DNA of 64,000 nt from Flavobacteriales bacterium UBA852 (GCA_002295925.1 DBGO01000013.1:300591-364590); one strand, 5' to 3'; numbered from the stretch's first letter, positions 17,789 through 27,633 are shown. Notes: generated by a model from the letters alone, not told the origin. Made by a program: numbers and translations.

Positions 17789-19735
17789 TTAAGGTTCAAC
17801 CCAATCATTATTGTCTTTAATTAATTGGATAAGTTCTTCTACGGCTTTATCTTCGGGAATGTTACGTTTTACTACTTTTTTCTCTTTGTACAAGGTAATT
17901 TTACCAACTCCGGTTCCCACATAACCGTAATCTGCATCAGCCATTTCTCCGGGACCATTAACAATACAACCCATAATTCCTATTTTCACTCCTTTTAAAT
18001 GATTGGTAACAGCTCTAATTTTAGCCGTGGTTTCTTGTAGGTCAAACAATGTTCGTCCGCAAGATGGACAAGAAATATATTCGGTTTTGGAAATTCGTGT
18101 TCGAGAGGCTTGTAAAATGCCAAATGCCAATTGATTTACATCAGATAGAGAACCACAATTTTCGGCAGCGATAAAAATTCCGTCGCCCAAGCCATCAAGC
18201 AACAATGCGCCAAAATCTCTTGATGCGTCTAATTGTAATTGCTCAATACTTAAGTTTTGATAAGCTCTTCCGATAATTACCGGTGTTTTTATGTCTTTGG
18301 CAATTAATTTGTTGAAAATAAGGCGTTGTTCTTGCAATCCTAGAGGATGATAAGTGTCTATTACTAAAACAGCGTTTTGAGTGTTGTTAAGTTTAGTTAA
18401 AAATTCCTCTGTTAAATCATCATTACAAGCATACAGAAAGTTAATTTCACTTGAAATTTCATTTGGACTTGATGCCATAAATTCTTTGGGCGATAAAAAG
18501 GGGTAATGCTGGGGTAATTTTTGCTTTTTCCATTCTTGGTAAAAACAAATTACACCTAAAGTGCCGGGCAAATTAAAGTTTATCGTTTTATTTCCTGTAA
18601 AAATATAATCGGCTGCCATATCGCCAATATTCCATTTATCATCATTTACATTGTAACGATAGCCTAATGCAAATAAAGTTTTTTGGCTGATTGAATCAAG
18701 CAATGATAAATCTGCCATTACTACCGGATGATGATGCCCGCCAATATTTTTTACCGTGTTGGTTTCTCTTTTGCTGTATTCAAAAGGGTTTATCCGGTAG
18801 TCGGATATTTCTTGGAGTGAAGTTATTTTTTTGTTTTTGGAAAGATTTTCGTATTTGGCAATCAGTTTTTTTGCTACCGGAATTTCAAATTCAGGTTCTT
18901 CGGTCAATGATACCCGAATAGTATCGCCCAGACCATCTTCGAGCAATGTACCAATGCCCATGGCAGATTTTATCCTGCCGTCCTCTCCTTCACCGGCTTC
19001 AGTTACACCCAAATGTAAAGGGTAATTCATCCCCTCTTGCATCATTTTATGCACCAAAAGGCGATAGGCTTGCACCATTACTTGTGGGTTGCTCGATTTC
19101 ATGGAAAGGATGATGTCGTGATAATCATTTTCACGACAAATGCGTACAAATTCTAAGGCAGACTCTACCATGCCCAAAGGGGTATCTCCATATCGACTCA
19201 TAATACGGTCGGAGAGGGAACCGTGGTTTGTTCCAATACGCATTGCTGTATTGTGTTTTTTACATATCTCTATTAGCGGAACAAATTTTTCGCGTATTCT
19301 CTCTAATTCTTCTTGATAAGCTTCTTCTGTATATTCTATTGATTCGAATTTCTTTTTATCGGCATAATTACCCGGATTTATCCTTACTTTCTCAACAATT
19401 TGAGCGGCAATTAAGGCGGCATTGGGAGTAAAGTGAATGTCGGCAACCAAAGGTGTGTTGTATCCGCGTTTTCTAAGTTCGTCTTTAATGTTTTGCAGAT
19501 TTTCTGCTTCTTTTTTGCTGGGGGCTGTAATTCTAACCAATTCGCAACCGGCTTCTATCATTCGGATGGATTGAGCAACTGTTGCTTCGGTATCCATTGT
19601 ATCAGTTGTAGTCATAGACTGTATTCTGATGGGGTTATTCCCACCAATACCAATATTCCCGACATTTACTTCTCGTGTTTTAAATCTTGAATAATTTGTA
19701 AGATGATTACAATACTTCCAGGGCTCAATTTTCAT
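17789..19735 (-). CDS. ispG: 4-hydroxy-3-methylbut-2-enyl diphosphate synthase, large type
   Basis: IspG (GcpE) carries out the penultimate step of the MEP isoprenoid pathway with a [4Fe-4S] cluster. The N-terminal TIM barrel (VNVGNIGIGGNNPIRIQSMTTTDT) and the C-terminal cluster domain with CPSCGRTLFDL and IMGCIVNGPGEMADADYG are present. At 648 residues it is the three-domain form of plants, Chlamydiae and Bacteroidota, with an insert of roughly 250 residues (about 280-545) between the two, compared with some 370 in E. coli. The ATG is preferred to the TTG three codons upstream. A TACATTTG -7 element lies 22 bases before the start. Confidence 0.96.
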   Translation of the reverse strand: MKIEPWKYCNHLTNYSRFKTREVNVGNIGIGGNNPIRIQSMTTTDTMDTEATVAQSIRMIEAGCELVRITAPSKKEAENLQNIKDELRKRGYNTPLVADIHFTPNAALIAAQIVEKVRINPGNYADKKKFESIEYTEEAYQEELERIREKFVPLIEICKKHNTAMRIGTNHGSLSDRIMSRYGDTPLGMVESALEFVRICRENDYHDIILSMKSSNPQVMVQAYRLLVHKMMQEGMNYPLHLGVTEAGEGEDGRIKSAMGIGTLLEDGLGDTIRVSLTEEPEFEIPVAKKLIAKYENLSKNKKITSLQEISDYRINPFEYSKRETNTVKNIGGHHHPVVMADLSLLDSISQKTLFALGYRYNVNDDKWNIGDMAADYIFTGNKTINFNLPGTLGVICFYQEWKKQKLPQHYPFLSPKEFMASSPNEISSEINFLYACNDDLTEEFLTKLNNTQNAVLVIDTYHPLGLQEQRLIFNKLIAKDIKTPVIIGRAYQNLSIEQLQLDASRDFGALLLDGLGDGIFIAAENCGSLSDVNQLAFGILQASRTRISKTEYISCPSCGRTLFDLQETTAKIRAVTNHLKGVKIGIMGCIVNGPGEMADADYGYVGTGVGKITLYKEKKVVKRNIPEDKAVEELIQLIKDNNDWVEP

Positions 19736-19756
19736 AAAAGGCAATTAATATCAATA

Positions 19757-19764
19757 CAAATGTA
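19757..19764 (-). promoter_or_regulatory. -7 element for ispG
   Basis: TACATTTG on the minus strand is a perfect TAnnTTTG match upstream of ispG; no matching -33 was found. Confidence 0.35.
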
Positions 19765-19808
19765 AAGATAAAGATATTGATTCGGATATTTTAAAGCTTG
19801 TTATATAT

Positions 19809-22800
19809 TTACCTCAATAAGGTAACTGTTCCATATAAATAACCGGATACACCTTGAATATCGGTATAATAAATTTTATAGACGTAAACATCTTGTTTGA
19901 CTAATTTACCCATATATGTGCCATCCCATTTGCTGTCAAGCGATTCACCTTTGAAAATTTCTTCTCCCCAGCGGTCAAAAATATACCAAGTCAGTTCTTT
20001 TATTCTGAATGTTTTAACGGAAAAATAATCATTTGTGCCGTCACCATCCGGGGTAAAAGCATTGGGTACCCAAATATTGCTGTTTACAAATACGGTTACA
20101 TCATCGGAGTTTGTACAGCCCAAGCTGTCGGTAAGCGTAACGGTAAAGGTTGTTGTAAGGTTAGGAAAGGCAATTGTTTGTTGACACGTATCGCAAGTAA
20201 CTAATGCAGAAGGTTGCCAAACAAAAATACCGTTTCCTTGCGCTTGTAATGTTGTAGAATCGGTAACTAACCACACATCTTCTCCCGCATCCACAAAAGG
20301 TGGAGGATAAAAGTCAACATAGAAACTGTCTGTTGCCGAGCAGCCCATACTGTCCGTTCCGTTTACATAAATAAATTGCGGTTGCTGGGGAATGGCATAA
20401 AATCCGTTTTGGTTATATCCTACAATTATTGCAGGATACCATGCGTAATGTTCTCCTCCAAAAGCATATAGTGGAATTTCCGTATTAGGACAAACAATTG
20501 TGTCGGGGCGAGCGGTAATAACAGCTTCATGCAAAGAAATATGTACAGAATCAATTACAGTACCACAATAATTGCTGACAGCAACATAGTATGTTGTTTC
20601 GTTTGTTGGTGTAGCAACCGGATTGGCAATATTCGGATTATTTAAACCGGAAGAAGGGGTCCACTGGTAGGAAGTTCCGTCGGTAGTCGAAAGTTCTATC
20701 GAACTGCCTTTGCAAATAAGTGTGTCAGGAGTGATTTGCGGTTGCGGTAAAGAGGTATCTACTTTAACAAAAACCAAAGTATCTAGAGTACAACCATCAG
20801 CATTCGTTATTGAGACAAAATAAGTAGTGTCGGAAGCGGGAAAAACGGTTGGCGATGAAGAATTTGCATTGATAATATTGTAATTAGGTGTCCAAACATA
20901 ACTTACTCCACCGGTAGCTTGTATTTGTGCAGAATCACCAATACAAATTGTGGTAGTGTCGGAAACCGTAGCATTAATTTCCGAAACATTAATCGTTACA
21001 TAAGCAGTATCTTGCCCACAGCTGTCTATTGCTATTACGGTAAATGTAGTTGTTTGTTGTGGATATGCCCAAGGATTTGCAATGGTGTCGTTGTTGACTA
21101 AACTGTCGGGCAACCATTGATAAGATACTCCTCCCGAAGCAAAGAGCTGAATAGAATCACCTTTACAAATGGTTGGCGCATTTTGAACATTAGCTGATGG
21201 AGGAGGATATACATAAACCATTACGTAGTCAGTATCTGTAAAGGTGCAAGAAAGCGAATCGTAAGCCACCAGCATAACATTGTAGTTTCCCGGTTGTGCA
21301 TATACATGCGAAGGCTCAAATTGTGTGCTCGAGTTTCCGTCACCAAAATCCCATTCGAACATATCGCCACCATTACTTAAATTTCTGAAAAATACGGTGT
21401 CTCCCAAACAAAAATAGGGATCGGAATATAACTCTACATCTGCTGTAAGCTGTGATAAGTCGATTTTAAAAACTGACAAGTTACAGTTAGAACTGTTGTT
21501 AGATTGAGACCAAACTCCCGGCGTAGTCGGGAAATCACTGTATCCGCCACATCCGGCACAAACGGCTTGATAAACAATTCCTTTTTTGTCAAATCTTGAT
21601 GTTCCACCATCAACATGGTCATTTGAAAAGGCTCCGCCAAAATACGTGGCAAAAAGTAAAGAATCGGCATCTTGTGTAAGCACCATTAAATAGTAATCAC
21701 TGCCATCGGTTGAAGTTTGTAATGCATTTGGAGTTACCGGTAAACCATTGGTTGTACTGTTTGTCGCTTGACTGTAAGCCGAATTGACAACTCCTCCCCA
21801 TCCGGAAATAAAAATATAATTACAATCATTTACCAAAAAGGCAGAAAGTGCAATATCAACAGTTCCTGCTCCTCGTCCAAAAGAAGTGGACATAATTGTG
21901 GAAGATAAATCGGGCGAAAGCTCATGTAAGAATTGTCCGCTGTTTGGCACATTGTAAACTGTTGCCGGTGTTATGGGGTAATTGCCTGTGGTTTGCCCCA
22001 CAACATGCACATTGTCATTAGTATCCAACTGAACAAAATAACATTGGTCGTATTGTGGTGTGCCAATATATGTTGATGCTAAAAGTGTAGAACCTGCAGG
22101 GTTAAATTCTGCAACAAAACCATCTACCGTTCCCGAAAATGAAGTGTTTAAAGCATTGGCTGAAACCGGTAAATCACTGCTGTTTGTTCCGCCTGCAAAA
22201 TATGGATTTCCTGTACTGTTCAATTGAACGGAATAAATAGCGTCATTATTACTTCCGCCAAAATATGAGCTCCAAATCATTGTGCTTAAATCGGGTGATA
22301 ATTTAAAAATACATCCGTCTTGCAAGCCTGTCAAAGAGGTTTGATATGCACCGGTAGTAACCGGAAAGTCAGAAGATGAGGTACAACTGCCAACATAAAT
22401 ATTGTCGTTGGCATCTATGATAACTTCTCCTCGAAATTCATCCGCGTAATTGTAATCCAATGCGTTAGGCGTATTTAATCCGTCATTTCCCGAGCCGCCA
22501 ATGTATGTGCTGCCAATGAGTGCCGTACCATTTGGATTAAATTTACTGAGTATTATATCAGAACCGTTTAAGTAAGAAGGAATACCACTTACCGGGCTTC
22601 CGCCTCCATAGGTTTGGTCAAAAGCATTATTTGCTACAGGAAAATCCGAAGAAGAGGTTGTCCCCATTACAATAAGGTTGTCATTATTGTCAACAATAAT
22701 ACTGTGAGGCGATTCATTGTCGGAGCCGCCCAAGTAGGTTGAATACAGTAGGGTTGAACCATCGGCAGAAAATTTAGAAATGACAATGTCTGTACCAACA

Positions 22801-23720
22801 GAATAAGTTCCACCGGTTCCGGTTTGTCCGTTTCCGCCGGCAAAATTTACTTGAAAAGCGCCTAAAGTGGTGGGATATAAAGAACCAAAGGCTACTCCTC
22901 CGGAGTATGTGTTTCCATATTGGTCGAAAGTGGAGGTATATCCCCAATTGTCGGAAGATGAACCGGTGTAGCTGGCAAAAATCAGTAATGGGTCGATAAT
23001 TACCGGATGATTTTTAGAATACCGTCCATTGATTTGAAAAGATAATGTATCGTTCTGCAATACATAATGGCATTTTACTTTTTTTATTTTACCATTAATC
23101 TCTTGGAAAGCATAAGGCGCTTGTTCTATTACCTCGTTTACCGATGTTTTTATGTGTAAATTTCCTTTTTTGTCAATAAAGAAGTTCCCTTTTTCAATCC
23201 CATTTAGCTTTATCTTAATTTGATTGATATTTGCCGAAGGGTGAACAATAAAATCGTATTTAAGTGCATTATTGTGTTGATACCATTTCAGGTCGATTCC
23301 CGGGTAAACATTATTTATTTTTAAAGCTTGATATTTAGGCAAATTTACAGCCCAATTTTCAGGATTGTCCCCGTAATAAAAGTTCAGATAATCCTTATGT
23401 TTTTTTGAGGGTGAGAATGTGATTGTTTCAGAAGTATTGATTAATTGCATTTGGTAAGCGTGAGCTTTTACCAAAGGGGTTGATTTTAATTTTTTTCTGT
23501 TGGAATGGTGTGCTTCGTGGACTTTGTTTATATCATTCAAGTCGAAAAACAAATAAGTAAATGCCCCATTTTCGATAAATAACTTGCCACCTGGAATTTC
23601 AGCCTGATATTGTACATTTTTATGCCATTGTCCTTTGTTAGGGACAAATGAAAGTTGTGAAATCCCTTTGATATAAAGGGAAATTGACAGAATGAATAAT
23701 ATGAAAATTCGTTTTTTCAC
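19809..23720 (-). CDS. Giant secreted SBBP/PKD protein with gliding-type T9SS C-terminus
   Basis: A predicted surface protein of about 1303 residues. GTG at 23720 is chosen because it starts a good signal peptide (MKKRIFILFILSISLYIKGISQ). In order: a DUF7948-like N-terminal domain (LSFVPNKGQWHKNVQYQ), a run of SBBP beta-propeller repeats (about 250-720; YSTYLGGS...D...DNLIVMGTTSSSDFPV), a PKD domain (WDFGDGNSS...EPSHVYAQPGNYNV), five Ig-like repeats of 60-70 residues each opening with a TICKGDS-type motif, and a C-terminal CHU_C domain (VPNAFTPDGDGTNDYF ... WDGTYMGK) that is the type B T9SS sorting signal. Such proteins act in adhesion, matrix or gliding. It is flanked by minus-strand genes but not closely. 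Confidence 0.93.
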   Translation of the reverse strand: MKKRIFILFILSISLYIKGISQLSFVPNKGQWHKNVQYQAEIPGGKLFIENGAFTYLFFDLNDINKVHEAHHSNRKKLKSTPLVKAHAYQMQLINTSETITFSPSKKHKDYLNFYYGDNPENWAVNLPKYQALKINNVYPGIDLKWYQHNNALKYDFIVHPSANINQIKIKLNGIEKGNFFIDKKGNLHIKTSVNEVIEQAPYAFQEINGKIKKVKCHYVLQNDTLSFQINGRYSKNHPVIIDPLLIFASYTGSSSDNWGYTSTFDQYGNTYSGGVAFGSLYPTTLGAFQVNFAGGNGQTGTGGTYSVGTDIVISKFSADGSTLLYSTYLGGSDNESPHSIIVDNNDNLIVMGTTSSSDFPVANNAFDQTYGGGSPVSGIPSYLNGSDIILSKFNPNGTALIGSTYIGGSGNDGLNTPNALDYNYADEFRGEVIIDANDNIYVGSCTSSSDFPVTTGAYQTSLTGLQDGCIFKLSPDLSTMIWSSYFGGSNNDAIYSVQLNSTGNPYFAGGTNSSDLPVSANALNTSFSGTVDGFVAEFNPAGSTLLASTYIGTPQYDQCYFVQLDTNDNVHVVGQTTGNYPITPATVYNVPNSGQFLHELSPDLSSTIMSTSFGRGAGTVDIALSAFLVNDCNYIFISGWGGVVNSAYSQATNSTTNGLPVTPNALQTSTDGSDYYLMVLTQDADSLLFATYFGGAFSNDHVDGGTSRFDKKGIVYQAVCAGCGGYSDFPTTPGVWSQSNNSSNCNLSVFKIDLSQLTADVELYSDPYFCLGDTVFFRNLSNGGDMFEWDFGDGNSSTQFEPSHVYAQPGNYNVMLVAYDSLSCTFTDTDYVMVYVYPPPSANVQNAPTICKGDSIQLFASGGVSYQWLPDSLVNNDTIANPWAYPQQTTTFTVIAIDSCGQDTAYVTINVSEINATVSDTTTICIGDSAQIQATGGVSYVWTPNYNIINANSSSPTVFPASDTTYFVSITNADGCTLDTLVFVKVDTSLPQPQITPDTLICKGSSIELSTTDGTSYQWTPSSGLNNPNIANPVATPTNETTYYVAVSNYCGTVIDSVHISLHEAVITARPDTIVCPNTEIPLYAFGGEHYAWYPAIIVGYNQNGFYAIPQQPQFIYVNGTDSMGCSATDSFYVDFYPPPFVDAGEDVWLVTDSTTLQAQGNGIFVWQPSALVTCDTCQQTIAFPNLTTTFTVTLTDSLGCTNSDDVTVFVNSNIWVPNAFTPDGDGTNDYFSVKTFRIKELTWYIFDRWGEEIFKGESLDSKWDGTYMGKLVKQDVYVYKIYYTDIQGVSGYLYGTVTLLR

Positions 23721-23819
23721 ACAGAATGGCAATTTACAAATTATTTATGCCATATCCAAAACGTGAATATTAACTTTGAAGTTGCTTGAAAATAGCGAAA
23801 AAGTTTGCTTTTCAGTAAA

Positions 23820-24458
23820 TTAAATCAAAAAAGGATTGTTTTTCTTTTCAAAGCCAATGGTTGTAGAAGGTCCGTGTCCGGGAAAAACTTCGTAATCATC
23901 GGGCAAGGTGAGTAACTTTTGTTTGATATTAGTAATAAGTGTGGGATAGTCTCCTCCGGGTAAATCGGTTCTTCCGATACTGCCGTAAAACAAAACATCT
24001 CCGCCAATTATGAATTTTTGAGCATGATTGACCAATACAATATGCCCGGGTGCATGTCCGGGAACAAATAATACTTCCAATTTATTGTTGCCTAATTGAA
24101 CAATATCTCCCTCATTCAAATATTCATCCGGTTGATAAGGTGGCTCAATACTAAAACCGTAAGCCGGGGCATAAGTGATGGTGTTTTTGAGGGTAGATAA
24201 ATCTTTTTCGTGCATGAAAAAAGGGATGCCAAAAGTGTCGATTACAAAATTATTACCGAGTATATGGTCGATATGGCAATGGGTATTTATAAGCGATTCA
24301 GGTTTGAGATTGTTTTTTTCTATAAAAGATTTTAATGTTTGTTGCTCCGAATTAGAATAACATCCGGGGTCAATTATAATAGTGTTATTTTCTTCATCAA
24401 TAAGTAAATAAGTATTTTCTTGAAAAGGGTTAAATGTAAATTGTTTGATGGTTATCAT
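23820..24458 (-). CDS. MBL-fold hydrolase, glyoxalase II-like
   Basis: A cytosolic dinuclear-zinc hydrolase of 212 residues. Metal ligands are seen in THCHIDH, GHAPGHIV (His), the bridging Asp of GGDVLFYGSIGRTDL and the last His of FPGHGPSTT. The size and the GRTDLPGG motif match YcbL-type (type II) glyoxalase II proteins. Hydrolysis of a thioester such as S-lactoyl-thiol is the likely reaction, though this organism's low-molecular-weight thiol is unknown. It is transcribed alone from a TATCTTTA-type promoter. Confidence 0.88.
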   Translation of the reverse strand: MITIKQFTFNPFQENTYLLIDEENNTIIIDPGCYSNSEQQTLKSFIEKNNLKPESLINTHCHIDHILGNNFVIDTFGIPFFMHEKDLSTLKNTITYAPAYGFSIEPPYQPDEYLNEGDIVQLGNNKLEVLFVPGHAPGHIVLVNHAQKFIIGGDVLFYGSIGRTDLPGGDYPTLITNIKQKLLTLPDDYEVFPGHGPSTTIGFEKKNNPFLI

Positions 24459-24549
24459 TTTAAGTTAAAGTTTTTTCAAAATTAAAGATAAAAAACAAAA
24501 AGGGTATTTAAAAATAATCGGTTAAGAATATTAAAAGCGAAAAAAAAGC

Positions 24550-24557
24550 TATATTTG
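24550..24557 (+). promoter_or_regulatory. -7 element for the barrel gene at 24588
   Basis: TATATTTG matches TAnnTTTG perfectly, 30 bases before the chosen ATG. Confidence 0.45.
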
Positions 24558-24587
24558 AAGTTATACAAACCTGAAAAATTGAAACTT

Positions 24588-25187
24588 ATGAAAAAACTAG
24601 TATTAAGTCTTTTGACAGTATTATCTTTAAGTGGTTTTGCGCAATCTTTTTCAACCGGAAACAGTAATTTTAGTGCCGGATATGGGATTGGTAATTTTAT
24701 GCAAAGTGTGTTTAAAACGTATCAAACGTATGATGATTTTACTTTTAAAGCAATGGGACCAATGTTTTTTAAGTATGAAAATGCATTAAGTGACCGCTTG
24801 GGAATAGGTATTAATATAGCATATGCAAACGCAAGTGTTTCTTATCTGGATAAAGGTCATATTGTAGATACAACTTCGATGACCTATTATAAGCAAACCA
24901 TAAAATGGTCAACATACAGTGTTTTGGCTCGTTTGAATTTTCATTTTGCCAACAGCGAAAAATTCGATCCTTATTGGGGATTTGGCGTAGGGTATAGAGG
25001 TGCAACATGGAAATATGAAGATAATGACCCCAATTATGATAATGATGCTGAAGTAAGTAATTTCTTTCCTTTAGGTCTGGAATTAACTGTAGGCGCACGG
25101 TATTATTTCACTCCTGCAATAGGTGCTTATTCAGAGGTTGGTCTTGCAAAAGCAATAGTTCAGTTTGGCTTAACAGCAAATTTTTAA
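24588..25187 (+). CDS. Small outer-membrane beta-barrel protein (OmpA/OmpX-like)
   Basis: A 199-residue exported protein. The internal ATG starts a standard signal peptide (MKKLVLSLLTVLSLSGFAQ), and the promoter -7 element sits just before the upstream alternative codon, so the longer reading is unlikely. The mature part has about eight amphipathic strands (FSAGYGIGNFM, LGIGINIAYANASVSY, STYSVLARLNFHF, PYWGFGVGYRGATW, LELTVGARYYF) and ends in the aromatic FGLTANF typical of barrel C-termini. No sorting domain. Function unknown. Confidence 0.8.
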   Translation: MKKLVLSLLTVLSLSGFAQSFSTGNSNFSAGYGIGNFMQSVFKTYQTYDDFTFKAMGPMFFKYENALSDRLGIGINIAYANASVSYLDKGHIVDTTSMTYYKQTIKWSTYSVLARLNFHFANSEKFDPYWGFGVGYRGATWKYEDNDPNYDNDAEVSNFFPLGLELTVGARYYFTPAIGAYSEVGLAKAIVQFGLTANF

Positions 25188-25210
25188 AAATTTATAAGAT
25201 TATTTTCTTC

Positions 25211-25241
25211 AGGCGTGTTATTTTAATAGCACGCCTTTTTT
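25211..25241 (+). terminator. Terminator that overlaps the end of the convergent gene
   Basis: A 10-bp stem (25211-25220 with 25227-25236), TTTTAA loop and T-run. The right part is also coding sequence for the last residues of the minus-strand gene ending at 25218. Confidence 0.85.
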
Positions 25242-25625
25242 ATTTATTAAAGGAATTGTTACAAAATTTTCTTCTTTGATGGTTTCGGCTAAAAAAATGT
25301 ATTTTTTGTCATACATCTTATTGTTTTGAAAATAACTTACCCAATACTCATTATGCAGTCCAAATACTTCTTCAATAATAGGTTCTATTTTAGCATATGA
25401 ATTAGGAGGTATGTCGCCAACCAAATGACGCAACATGCTGGTTTTTATTTTTTCGCCTTTTACCGTTTCTCCATATCCTTTTGAGGATACTAAGGTGCTT
25501 TCTAATACATTGTTTTGCATATTTAAAATATACACATTCCATACGGTTTCGTCCAGTTCGTTCTTTTCTTTTATAACAGCAAGAGCAATGTTTTCAACTT
25601 TGGGCGCAATAATATCTTTTAGCAT
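25218..25625 (-). CDS. Conserved 135-residue protein of unknown function
   Basis: A soluble protein without signal peptide. It has a compact pattern: WNVYILN, a VSSKGYG turn, TSMLRHLVGDIPPNSYAKIEPI and a C-terminal INKKGVLLK. I recall a Bacteroidota family of the same length and pattern that is sometimes labelled phenylalanyl-tRNA synthetase subunit alpha in databases; nothing here resembles a synthetase, so that name should not be copied. It lies 12 bases after the serine hydrolase on the same strand and probably shares its transcript with lipB. Confidence 0.78.
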   Translation of the reverse strand: MLKDIIAPKVENIALAVIKEKNELDETVWNVYILNMQNNVLESTLVSSKGYGETVKGEKIKTSMLRHLVGDIPPNSYAKIEPIIEEVFGLHNEYWVSYFQNNKMYDKKYIFLAETIKEENFVTIPLINKKGVLLK

Positions 25626-25637
25626 TGTCAGATAATT

Positions 25638-26801
25638 TTAATTTATTAATTCAAGAGCAGCATCAATATTATCATATACATCTGTGGGATGATTGTTGAA
25701 ATATTTGTCGGAGCGATTTTTTCCCAATCGGACAATGATAATATCGAGTGAAGGAATACAAATGACATACTGACCTAAAATTCCGCGCATAAAATAAAAG
25801 TCAAAGCCTTTGTATTTGCCTATCCACCATTGATAGCCGTAATATGTTACCTTGCTTCCATTTTGGTCAACAAGGTAGTCGGCAGGGGTAACAGATGCTT
25901 TTACATATTCTTCGGAAACAATTTGTTTGTTGTACATTTTACCGTTTTGCATAAATAAACGACCAAAACGGGCAAAATCGCGTGCGTTACTGTAAAAGCA
26001 GCAATAAGCTTTTTCTATACCGTCTTTTTTATCCAATGTCCATAAAGCATCGCGTTTGGCTCCACATAATTGCCACAAATATTTCGAAGCAAATTCACTT
26101 AATGTCATACCGGAAGTTTGCTCAATAATAAATGAAAGCAATAATGTATTTCCGCCTTGGTAATTGAATATTTTTCCTGGTTCATCAGAAAATTCTGTTT
26201 TTGATAAGGTTAATTTTTTTAAATCCGAGCCATAGTATGCTTTTGCCATAAATCCAAAAGGGTCTTTGTAGCTTTCGCCAAAATCGATGCCCGAACTCAT
26301 GGTGAGCAAGTGCTTAATGGTTAATTCAGGTTTGTGAGAATATTGAGGAAGGTATTTTGCAACAGGGTCGTTAACGGAAGCAATATATCCCTTATCGATG
26401 GCTATTCCGGTTAAAATTCCGGTAATAGATTTTGCCATGGAAAAAGAATTTGTGTAAGAACTGTCAGAATAGTTTTCCCAATATTTTTCAAATAATATTT
26501 GATTGTTTTTAATCACTAAAAATGCTGCGGGTTGATATTGTTTCAATTTTTGCAAAAGTGGTTCGGAAAGTTGCTTTTTGTTGTAATCTTGATGAAGTTT
26601 CCACGGGTGATAGTTGCCTGCTTTTACCGTACGGTTTTCAAATTTTGTATAATCGTCAATGGTGGGACCTGTTTCGCCAACCAAATAAGTTTTGGCAACA
26701 GCACTGAATATATGAGAATTTCCGGTTGCAACAGCAATTACAGAAGCAATAACCAATATTATTGCCAAATAGAGAAATATGCGTTTAATCCACTTTTTCA
26801 T
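25638..26801 (-). CDS. Membrane-anchored serine hydrolase (beta-lactamase/class C fold)
   Basis: A 387-residue protein with one N-terminal membrane segment (about 8-27) and an extracytoplasmic penicillin-binding-protein-like domain. The nucleophile motif is SMAKSITG (S-x-x-K), the second motif is YQGGN in place of YxN, and WWIGKY...MRGILGQY lies where the third motif is expected. Such proteins are esterases, peptidases or amidases; the substrate is not predictable. Its start codon directly follows the lipB stop codon with no gap, so the two are cotranscribed. Confidence 0.87.
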   Translation of the reverse strand: MKKWIKRIFLYLAIILVIASVIAVATGNSHIFSAVAKTYLVGETGPTIDDYTKFENRTVKAGNYHPWKLHQDYNKKQLSEPLLQKLKQYQPAAFLVIKNNQILFEKYWENYSDSSYTNSFSMAKSITGILTGIAIDKGYIASVNDPVAKYLPQYSHKPELTIKHLLTMSSGIDFGESYKDPFGFMAKAYYGSDLKKLTLSKTEFSDEPGKIFNYQGGNTLLLSFIIEQTSGMTLSEFASKYLWQLCGAKRDALWTLDKKDGIEKAYCCFYSNARDFARFGRLFMQNGKMYNKQIVSEEYVKASVTPADYLVDQNGSKVTYYGYQWWIGKYKGFDFYFMRGILGQYVICIPSLDIIIVRLGKNRSDKYFNNHPTDVYDNIDAALELIN

Positions 26802-27533
26802 TTAGTTTGAAGGTTTAAGCAGTTCTGTTCTTTCAAAAGGAATTATTTCACATTCAAAAACTTTTTGGAAATGATGTTTCAACCGTTCTTTTACTTCTTC
26901 TACGTCAATTTCTCTATTTAGTTCCTTTTGCAGTGAAGTAACTTGTTTGTCTGTAATTCCGCAGGGGACAATATGATTAAAATACGTTAAATCCGGGTTG
27001 ATGTTAAAAGCAAAACCGTGCATGGTAACCCAACGGCTGCTTTTTACTCCCATGGCGCAAATTTTTCGTGCTTTATGCGGAATGTCAGGGTCTATCCAAA
27101 CGCCCGTATAGCCGGGATAACGATCGGCTTTGATGCCATAATCGGCAAGGGTGCGAATAATTACTTCTTCCAAAAATCGCATGTATTTGTGAATGTCTGT
27201 AAAAAAATTATCCAAGTCAAGAATCGGGTATCCGACAATTTGCCCGGGCCCGTGATAGGTTATGTCTCCACCGCGATTGGTTTTAAAATAAGTAGCATTT
27301 ATTTGTTTTAAAAAGTCGGGATTTGCCAATAAATGGTTTTCGTCGCCGCTTTTGCCAAGGGTATAAACATGCGGATGCTCACAAAAAAGTAAATAATTGT
27401 AAGTAGTGTAAGAACTCTCTTCTTTTTTGTTTTTTATTTTGGTTTGTACATTTTCATTAAATAAAATATCCTGAAAATCCCAAGCTTCTTTGTATTCAAT
27501 TCTTCCGAGGTCTAAAAATTGTACTTTCTGCAT
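26802..27533 (-). CDS. lipB: Octanoyl-ACP:protein N-octanoyltransferase
   Basis: LipB moves octanoate from acyl carrier protein to the lipoyl domains of pyruvate and 2-oxoglutarate dehydrogenases and glycine cleavage H protein, the first step of endogenous lipoate synthesis. At 243 residues it has the family blocks RGGDITYHGPGQIVGYPILDL, the lysine-containing ARKICAMGVKSSRWVTMHGFAFN, and the catalytic Cys in HIVPCGI. The downstream serine hydrolase begins immediately. Confidence 0.96.
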   Translation of the reverse strand: MQKVQFLDLGRIEYKEAWDFQDILFNENVQTKIKNKKEESSYTTYNYLLFCEHPHVYTLGKSGDENHLLANPDFLKQINATYFKTNRGGDITYHGPGQIVGYPILDLDNFFTDIHKYMRFLEEVIIRTLADYGIKADRYPGYTGVWIDPDIPHKARKICAMGVKSSRWVTMHGFAFNINPDLTYFNHIVPCGITDKQVTSLQKELNREIDVEEVKERLKHHFQKVFECEIIPFERTELLKPSN

Positions 27534-27603
27534 CCTGTTTGTTTTTTACAGAAAACGAAATTACGTTGTTTTTTCGAGAAAATCCAATGCGCTTAAATAA
27601 ACC

Positions 27604-27633
27604 AAAAAACCCGCCGGAAAAATTCCATGCGGG
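27604..27633 (-). terminator. Terminator after the MBL-rhodanese gene
   Basis: Read on the minus strand, a GCGGG...CCCGC stem with an inner TTCC/GGAA pairing is followed by six T (27609-27604). It lies about 40 bases after the stop. Confidence 0.8.

Noticed and set aside
23771..23778. TAACTTTG on the plus strand between two minus-strand genes as promoter of an antisense RNA
   Set aside because: A perfect -7 match, but no -33, no reading frame and no structured RNA downstream; about this many chance hits are expected.
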